A program made the translations under genes and the position numbers. DNA of 64,000 bases, taken from contig CAJQUW010003634.1 of NCBI GenBank assembly GCA_907163375.1, positions 186,001-250,000 on the forward strand, in the 5' to 3' direction. Each line of letters opens with the position of its first letter. The stretch's first letter is position 1. Under the pieces are notes generated by a model, which was given only the letters and a program-made list of their open reading frames with translations, was not told the origin of the DNA and ran no database searches. This stretch comes from Prostheceraeus crozeri (taxonomy: Eukaryota; Platyhelminthes; Polycladida; Euryleptidae). This document shows, in pieces, positions 57,413 to 64,000 of this stretch.

Positions 57413-58020
57413 AAAGCACATCGAGCAAGTCAACAGGACTCATGACAATTTCTCTTTCTCACATGATTTACATAATCATAAGTCTCATTGCATCGATGTC
57501 TACCACTCTCAACTGCTAACCCAATATTGCCAGCACGAAGTGTAGCTGTGTATTGATTAGCCTGACTTTGTCATTCAAGCTTTAATTAAAAAGATCCTTT
57601 AGTTCATCCTTCAAAAATCCTTTGAAGTACATTGAAATTGTATTGAGTTAGCAAACTGCATTATTGCCTGGTAGAAGCACTCATTGTGGAATATCCATAG
57701 AAATTGTGGAATATTTAGTCGATTTATTTTTTCTGTCTATACTTTTTTTACTACTAGCAATATCAAAATCATAGATATAGATAAACCCCAGCCATCCAGC
57801 TTGAACTTCGCCGTAGATTTTTTCTTCATTAGGTTAGAATACCAATAATATGCACTTCTATAGGACGTAGGCGCAGAATTCCTCGGAAACCGCAGGAATT
57901 CATTGAAACTTTTTAAGTGAATTTGGTAGAGTTTTACTATCCCCACACTGGGTGTCTATTGTTTGGCTATTTTGCACTTCATCGGTTTGTAGTTGACGTA
58001 CGTTATGTGAAACTTTGTTA
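57413..58020. other. Non-coding stretch
   Basis: No feature seen. Confidence 0.45.
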
Positions 58021-58820
58021 GAATAGAATAGAAAGTGTTTATATTCGAGCATAATGAAAATCAAATTGTTACAAGTTAATTAGCAAAAATACATAAAAGA
58101 TCAGACATTTTCAAAAAGATAACGAAGTGAAAAGTTCACAAACGACTGCGCATATTTATTCCTGCGTACAATTGGATAGGCGTATGAGTTACTTCGGAGA
58201 AGTCTGTGCGGTAGCAGTTCATGCAAGATATGATCTCGATCTTCAGCCTTTTTGAATAGTTCAATTGTCAATGAAACTCTTCTTTCTTGAATTGACTCTG
58301 GACACCTCAGACATGCAGTACGACCGTTGTACATGAGACGATGGACGCGATTCTTTATACTATTCACAACTTTATTATTCTTTTCAGAAAGTCCGATGAA
58401 AACAGGGCATGCATATTCAAATATAGAGCGAATGAGACACACATAAACAACATGAAGTTTCTCAACGGTGATGAGAGTTCTTAACTTTCGAATTACATGT
58501 ATTCGTTGACTTGCCTTACGACGAAGATGTTCAATGTGGTCATCCCAGTTCAGATTTTCATTTATAAACACGCCTAAAAGTATCATGACAGGAACATGAT
58601 TGATGGTAAGAGGATACAATGGGATACAATGTCAAATACAATGGGACGCCTCGTCACAAGCACAGCGTTTGATTTGTTCTTGTTAAGAATTAACATATCG
58701 TCTGTACACCAATTCAAAATGTTATCTACACATAGTAATTCCCAATAAGTTAGACCTTTGAAATTGAATTTGTTATCCGTAGAGCGAGACAAACGTTGTT
58801 TATTGAAATTCAATTATCAA
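58021..58820 (-). mobile_element. LINE (CR1/Jockey-like), 5'-truncated
   Basis: Minus-strand retroelement whose coding part is the end of a reverse transcriptase. It ends in a short TTCTATTCTATTCTAA tail at 58021-58035, a simple-repeat tail as in CR1-like elements, with AATATAAACACT just before. No target-site duplication was identified. Confidence 0.8.
58101..58813 (-). pseudogene. LINE reverse transcriptase, thumb/C-terminal part
   Basis: Two overlapping minus-strand frames. The first (58813-58583) has ILNWCTDDMLILNKNKSNAV, the WC...N..L.LN..K stretch just after the catalytic YxDD motif. The second (58619-58101) has LLGVFINENLNWDDHIEHL, LHVVYVCLIRSIFEYACPVF and SIKNRVHRLM, the usual order of the reverse transcriptase end in CR1, L2 and Jockey clades. 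A frameshift lies near 58600-58630, beside a small TCCCATTGTATCC duplication. Catalytic motifs are missing because of 5' truncation. Confidence 0.87.
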
Positions 58821-59115
58821 GAATCAATCGATCGAGTCGTCATATAGAGACTTCTAAAGCGTGTCAATTTTCGGAAATCTCTGAAACGTGCCATTTTGGA
58901 TGTTTTCAACTTCACCTTTGTCCGGATTTTGTAGACATTGCAGTCGTACGAGTTCAATAGCGTTTCAAATACTGCCATACAAATATCATGCATAATACTT
59001 ACTGCATTTAGATGTTTATTACATGTATATTGTTATAGACGTTCATAACATTATAGGCTACCATACAAACCTCCCACCGTCATGCATTTATGTGATGGAT
59101 TATCTATGCTTATAA
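58821..59115. other. Non-coding flank
   Basis: Nothing recognised. Confidence 0.4.
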
Positions 59116-59569
59116 CACTAGTTGACATTGCAATTCACGCGTAATTGCGGAGCACCCCAAACATCTGTGGTTAAGGGCAGTTTATACTTCTGCGCGCGAA
59201 CATGGGCGGGCGACGCACCAAGAGTCAGAAATCACTTGATCTAATGCTGTCATAACATTGGGATTGTTTGTGAAAACGCGCGGGCGAGCGTTTATAGTTT
59301 GCGCGTCGTCTACGGTTGTCCGCGTTGCCGCATGAACCACAGATGAACCGCTTAGCAAGTTCTGTCTGCCCTGAGCATGAAATTTAGATCCTGCCACATT
59401 GTTTAGCCTCTGATACAAGCAGACACATGAGACGCAAAGTCTATATAACAGGACTGCCGACAGATGTTGCACAAATATCACGCGTAACCACGGATGTTTA
59501 GGGTCATGTGTAATTATGCGTAGTTTACGCATGAATTACCCGCAATTGAGCGCGACATGTCACCTAGTG
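59116..59569. mobile_element. CACTA-ended MITE, copy B
   Basis: Ends CACTAGTTGACATTGC and GACATGTCACCTAGTG, flanked by AA on both sides (59114-59115, 59570-59571). Same orientation as copy A and similar over its length, e.g. GCGCGGGCGAGCGTTTATAG. It carries an extra GTAGTTTACGCATGAATTAC before the right end. Confidence 0.87.
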
Positions 59570-59571
59570 AA

Positions 59572-60549
59572 TGATTAACATTTTAGCCACCAAATTGCTG
59601 CTATGTCAACGTTCGGGAAACAGGCGAAAACACTCCAAAGATGGCAGGCGTAATCGGTCAGACAGTGCACTGGTGTATTTCTTTATTGCATCTGAAGTAG
59701 GTGTCTGTGCGCCATCTAGTGGAGTTATTGGGTGGAACTCCATACATTCTCTACACTCATAGAAAGAAACTCAGTGGCTACCACGCACTCACTCTTTCAT
59801 GCGCATTTCCAAACAATTCCAAGTACTAATATGGTTGCTGTGCTTCCCATGATCATGGTGACGCAGTGGATCAGAGATATGAAGTGGATACCAGCAAGAT
59901 TAGCCTCCTATTCAAGTTAGTTTCACAGACTGCGCCTCTAAGGTCTGATGGTCGCAATGTCGGGTCTGCAATATCCGAACAAGAGTCAAGTTGAAAGCGT
60001 CCAAAATCGTGCATTTCAGAAATTTTGGAAAATTGACAAACTTGAATGTCTTTATCCAACGACTCGAGCGATTGGTTCTCAATAGCATGTTTTTGAGCAA
60101 AAACGCCTGTCAAGCTCTACGAATAATTAATTCAAATTTCTAAGCTCGAGCTTGTTGGGAAGTACTAGGCCTACATGTCGCGAAATTTTAAATAATTAAT
60201 TAATTTCATCGGCTGTAAACTGATGAAAGGTAATAATAGTCAAATAATAGATTCCGACCGTGGGGATAGTCGACCTCGACTCAATTCACTGAAATTTCAC
60301 TTGTGAGCTCACTGCAACCCAACACCAAATATTGACCACCTCATTTTCAATCTTCAAGTTTTCAATGTTTTTGATCCAATCTGCCGCATTTGTATTCTTT
60401 AAAAGCAGATCCCATTCTTATATGATAGACCAAAAGGATTAGAACAGATGTCAATGGTGTGCCAATTGTCTTGTGAAAGTCCCATTACTTTCTGGAATGA
60501 TTGAATCATCGAAATACCAAAAATCAGAGGGATACCTCAAAATACCAAT
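59572..60549. other. Non-coding stretch
   Basis: No supported feature. Confidence 0.45.
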
Positions 60550-60873
60550 TCAAAAGCCAATTTCAAAGCTGAAAAACGCCCGCAAAAAATTGCGTTTATT
60601 AATATTTGATTGAATACTTTTCGAGTTGACGAACATGACAGTTGATGTTAAATTCAGAATCATCAGAAAATGGAATACGAAGTATGAAAATATCAGAATC
60701 AGCTCCGACTTTGGCATTGAGTCAACCAGAAATATGCCGATAGCTGCTGATAAGGTTACTTTGGTAAATACTCGAGACAAGACTTCCTTCAAAGTCAAAC
60801 GCTTCACATGTTTAGGAGCAGCAGGAGCCAGAAACATCAATGAATCATGCTCATTGTGTGAGAGAGCCAGCAA
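60550..60873 (-). other. Hydrophobic open frame, possible channel exon
   Basis: A 107-codon minus-strand frame. A stretch reading IGIFLVDSMPKSELILIFSY and then MILNLTSTVMFVN is reminiscent of the end of M2 and of M3 in Cys-loop receptors (DSMPxTSE..., then T.....TV.VLN). A possible splice acceptor TTATCAG lies just before. Spacing is off by a residue or two and the part before it does not fit M2. I keep it as a weak candidate only. Confidence 0.2.
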
Positions 60874-62382
60874 CTGTCAGAAAATGCTGAGAAATTGCTT
60901 TTAATAATTTTCAAAGTTTGCAATAATCTTTACCAAATTGTCGGGACATCAAAGATTTCCTCTTTATCACTGAATAATCAAACTGCATTCGTAAAAATAA
61001 CAGCTTTTTCATCTATTATCTCAATTTGCATTGATTTTCATTTCTTGTGTCAAATGTACTTTGTTTTGATGAATGATAAACAATGGAAGGGTGCAGGCTA
61101 AAAACCAGTTCAGTTGGAAAATGCACCTTTTGAGAAAACGGCTCTCAAAGTTGCAGAGGTATTACCAAGAATATAACGAAGACAGAGCGCTACTAGGGAG
61201 ACGTACATGTCAACACCGAAAATGTTTCTTTAAAGTTTCTTGTCTGTTTCTTTTACTCTACTTCCGGTATGACGTCATCATCATCGAAATATGTCACTTA
61301 ACGGCTTTTTGTCTAAGTCAAAATGTATGTCATTAAATGCGATTGTATGGAAAATCTTGCAGTGAGAGAATTTTTTGAAAACTGTCTATTGTATTCTCAC
61401 CCGCTACATCAGCATCTTCCACCTGTCAGTGAGCGTACTGGTCGCGTCATTACCACTTCGTGCAATTACACACCGTTTGAACTCATTTCTTGTGTATATG
61501 TCAGCAGTGCTGCTAAGAAACTTTCCTTCTTTTCATTTATGGCTCGCATAATATGCTTTCATGTCACATGGAAGAGCGAAACAATTTTACAGGTGTATAG
61601 CGATAGCTTTGGTATACATGTACATATCCAAAGACGATTTTACTTTAACGTCCTTTGATTACATGTAATCGACCCTGACGATGAATTACCCTGATATCTA
61701 CTTAAAATTCTCACTATATATTTCTCCGGCCAAAAGACAATAGATATGTCAAAGTACTGCAGCCACAATTGATCCATCATTCGAATGGGAGCTGGAATTA
61801 AAACAGAATTATAAGAATTAGAACAATTAGAATTGTCAAGAAATTTATGGTATTTTGCAGTCATTGAAGTAAAGTCAAGAAATATATTACATTATTTGCT
61901 ATTATAATCTGATGCCATTGATCCTACCATTTGTATTTTGGAATGAAATAATAAGCAAATAAATAAAAGATGGAATACGTTCCGTTACCAGCTTATATTG
62001 CTTAAATGACTTGCACCATATACTTAATAGCTCAAGCTTTTGGTGTTGAATGAAAAATACATATTATATACATATAATGAAAAATTTATAGAAACATAAA
62101 TACAAAGAGGCAATTTTCTCGTGTGTGGGCAGCATATACAAAATATACATGCATGACTGATTTCATTTTCGTTACTTGATACTCATACACTAAGCACTAT
62201 TACTCGTTAGCCAATGATTTCATTGAATCATAAATACATTCCAGCTATCATACGACTTTTGCATGTGTTTTGTTATGTAGGCCTAGATATAAATTTCTGA
62301 ATGTCACAAAAAATGAACTATTTGCAAGTTAAAAAATTCTAGCATGAGTAGGTAAATAAATTACAGCAAATGCAATTCGTGT
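60874..62382. other. Non-coding stretch
   Basis: Plus-strand frames at 61073-61336 and 61323-61658 overlap slightly and are AT-rich; neither has family features. Confidence 0.4.
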
Positions 62383-62655
62383 TCATTTTAATCCATTAAG
62401 TACTTTAGAATATAGATATTCAAATGACAAGAATAAATGTGATGAAGACTTACTTTGTGCTGTTGAGGTGGTCGTCAATTCAAAATGGAACCCTTCAGTC
62501 ATCGTCTTTTCGTTTAGTTGAGATAATATTGTTATAGAAAACATAATAGATTTCCATGTAGGAAGTGGATACAGATCGCCATTTTGTTTCTTGAGCTCTA
62601 TGAAGAAGCAGTCAAGCAGATAGTTCATCTCCATCTTTTGATAGGCAATCCTCAT
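62383..62655 (-). pseudogene. Possible Crypton/KIAA1958-like N-terminal fragment
   Basis: The start of this 90-codon frame, EMNYLLDCFFIELKKQNGDL then YPLPTWKSIMFSI, resembles the helical stretch EL...L..FF.E.RKKDG..Y.P.SL..... of Crypton-derived tyrosine-recombinase-like proteins (KIAA1958, QRICH1, ZMYM types). Upstream minus-strand DNA (62655-62890) has DDELFNFDIEE and other acidic pieces but stops interrupt it. No recombinase catalytic part is seen. It could be chance. Confidence 0.35.
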
Positions 62656-64000
62656 TCAGTGCTCTTGATACCTTCCTCTGGTAGTCAGCAGCCACTTTCC
62701 ATTATTCATGCCTTCGCTTGAATCAGCTGAAGTAAAACGTAACTTTTCTATCGTCTTAGTATTGAGTCTGGAATTCTTTCAATTCCTTTCTTATTTGATC
62801 ATAGCCTTTTTCTACTGCTTTTCCTCAATGTCAAAGTTAAACAGCTCATCATCAAAGTCCGCTACTGCATAGTGGATGACCGTGCTCTTCCTCTCCTATT
62901 TCATAAAAGAATAGACTATATTTGACCTATCTTGTGGAATTCTTAGATTTCCATGAATATAATGTATACTTCAATTTGTATTTCTCCGTTCAATTCAAAA
63001 TCAAGTATTTCTCCGCTGAAATCAAATTCAAGTATTTCTGCGCTGAAATCACTATGATATTTAAGATATTGTTAAGTTTATGTTTCATTCAATTATATCT
63101 AAGGTTGTCATAAAAATGGATGTATAGAGCGCAACATAGATCTATGGTATTGGATCTCAGATTGGGCATAGGCATATTTCATATCTTCTCTATTATTGTT
63201 ATATCTATTATTGTTTGACTATTGCTGTGTCAAATTCAAAACGATATTGATGTTGATTGCATCATTGTTGCTAAAGCTGTGCAAAAAACAAAATTGAAAA
63301 TACGTCATTGCGTCAAAATACACAAACTTGATTTGGCAGGTCAAATATTTTGAATCCAAACTTATTTTATTTATCTCATGTAAAACTTTCGAGTAGGATT
63401 CAATGGTGTATATGCAGTGTTTCCAAAGTTAAATGCAGAGATAGGCTATTATTGTCATTGATTTTAAGCAAAAACATCAATCACCACGAAATTTTCAAAA
63501 TTTTCCATTTACATCACTAAACATAGGTTAACTCATAAGGCCGTCAATGTATAGTACTGTAGTTTTTTAAACGTGTCTTCTACATTATGCAATTATAGGT
63601 TTTCAGCTGTATTATATATGCCTTAATTGATAGGTCTACATGTGTTCAAAGATGCATTTATAGGTTTTTAAATCACGCAATGTAGTTAATAGGCATGGTT
63701 AGAAATTGGCTTTGGTCTGTAAGTTGAATACCTAGATAAAGTGGGGAACGAAAGCTAAATGCGCACGGTCGCGCTGCTTGATAGGATGAGAACGAGATCC
63801 TACAGCAGATATAGCCCGGTTCAAAAGTCATTCTTCTAGGGTCAATTTAAGGTAAGAGGATCAGTTCATAACATATAGGTTGACGTAGAGGAAAGAATCG
63901 ACCTATCCTGTGTAAATAAAGAATTCATAACGTTTTAAAATTAGCTAATTGTAATGGAAGCAGCTAAATTGCTCAATGAATTTCTTCCATTTTTATTCGA
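62656..64000. other. Non-coding stretch with a small tandem
   Basis: Two copies of a 31-33 bp unit with CAAGTATTTCTGCGCTGAAA-type sequence lie at 62998-63052. Otherwise AT-rich with no gene to the window end. Confidence 0.5.

Noticed and set aside
57270-57545. 91-codon charged frame
   Set aside because: Most of it is translated degenerate tandem repeat, and the opposite strand is equally open.

Overview
The window is a repeat-rich, AT-rich piece of a metazoan nuclear genome. The evidence is spliceable introns, many eukaryotic DNA transposons, Penelope-like and LINE retroelements, (CT)n microsatellites and a secreted C-type lectin-like gene. The mix of piggyBac, mariner, Tc1, hAT, MADF/Harbinger-type and GIY-YIG Penelope sequences suits an invertebrate, probably marine, but the phylum cannot be fixed from the sequence. 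There is no prokaryotic operon structure, no rRNA and no convincing functional tRNA.

Layout. 0-1.3 kb: the 3' part of a piggyBac element whose last coding intron is still recognisable, ending at a TTAA. 1.7-6 kb: an interspersed repeat, a fold-back element with 271-bp arms, a tRNA-like SINE head, and a 2-kb element with long terminal inverted repeats. 6.6-8 kb: a mariner (D,D34D) with TIRs and a broken transposase, next to a possible TTAA-bounded element. 11.3-12.6 kb: two Penelope-like 3' ends joined as an inverted pair, each with a GIY-YIG endonuclease and a hammerhead-like terminal motif. 13.8-18.4 and 27.5-28.5 kb: a rearranged repeat family. 19.5-21.6 kb: a MITE, then a hAT remnant with a TTF-type finger and a probable second hAT-like element carrying a BED finger. 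22.9-23.4 kb: another Penelope fragment. 24.1-30.2 kb: a TA-flanked MITE, a 2.4-kb non-autonomous hAT with 8-bp target-site duplications, and another hAT copy. 30.97-32.8 kb: remains of a multicopy uncharacterised protein gene, split by a hAT-like MITE. 38.1-39.1 kb: a palindromic Tc1. 39.5 kb: a BEL/Pao fossil. 40.6 kb: a MADF remnant. 41.4-47.3 kb: three TTAA-bounded elements in a row; the middle one is a nearly whole piggyBac.

The only convincing intact host gene is at 48350-49099 (+): a single-exon secreted protein with a signal peptide, a C-type lectin-like domain and a PAN/apple-like domain. To its right are LINE reverse-transcriptase remnants (49.6 and 58.0-58.8 kb), a hairpin pair with hammerhead-like cores (50.2-50.5 kb), two CACTA-like MITE copies, a second hAT copy with a BED finger and 8-bp duplications, and a MITE nested in a MITE. 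The last 5 kb hold only weak gene-like traces: a possible channel exon and a possible Crypton/KIAA1958-like fragment.

The genes do not form a pathway. The window is mainly a record of successive transposon insertions, and several are datable relative to each other because an element sits inside another, or because two copies differ by one event.
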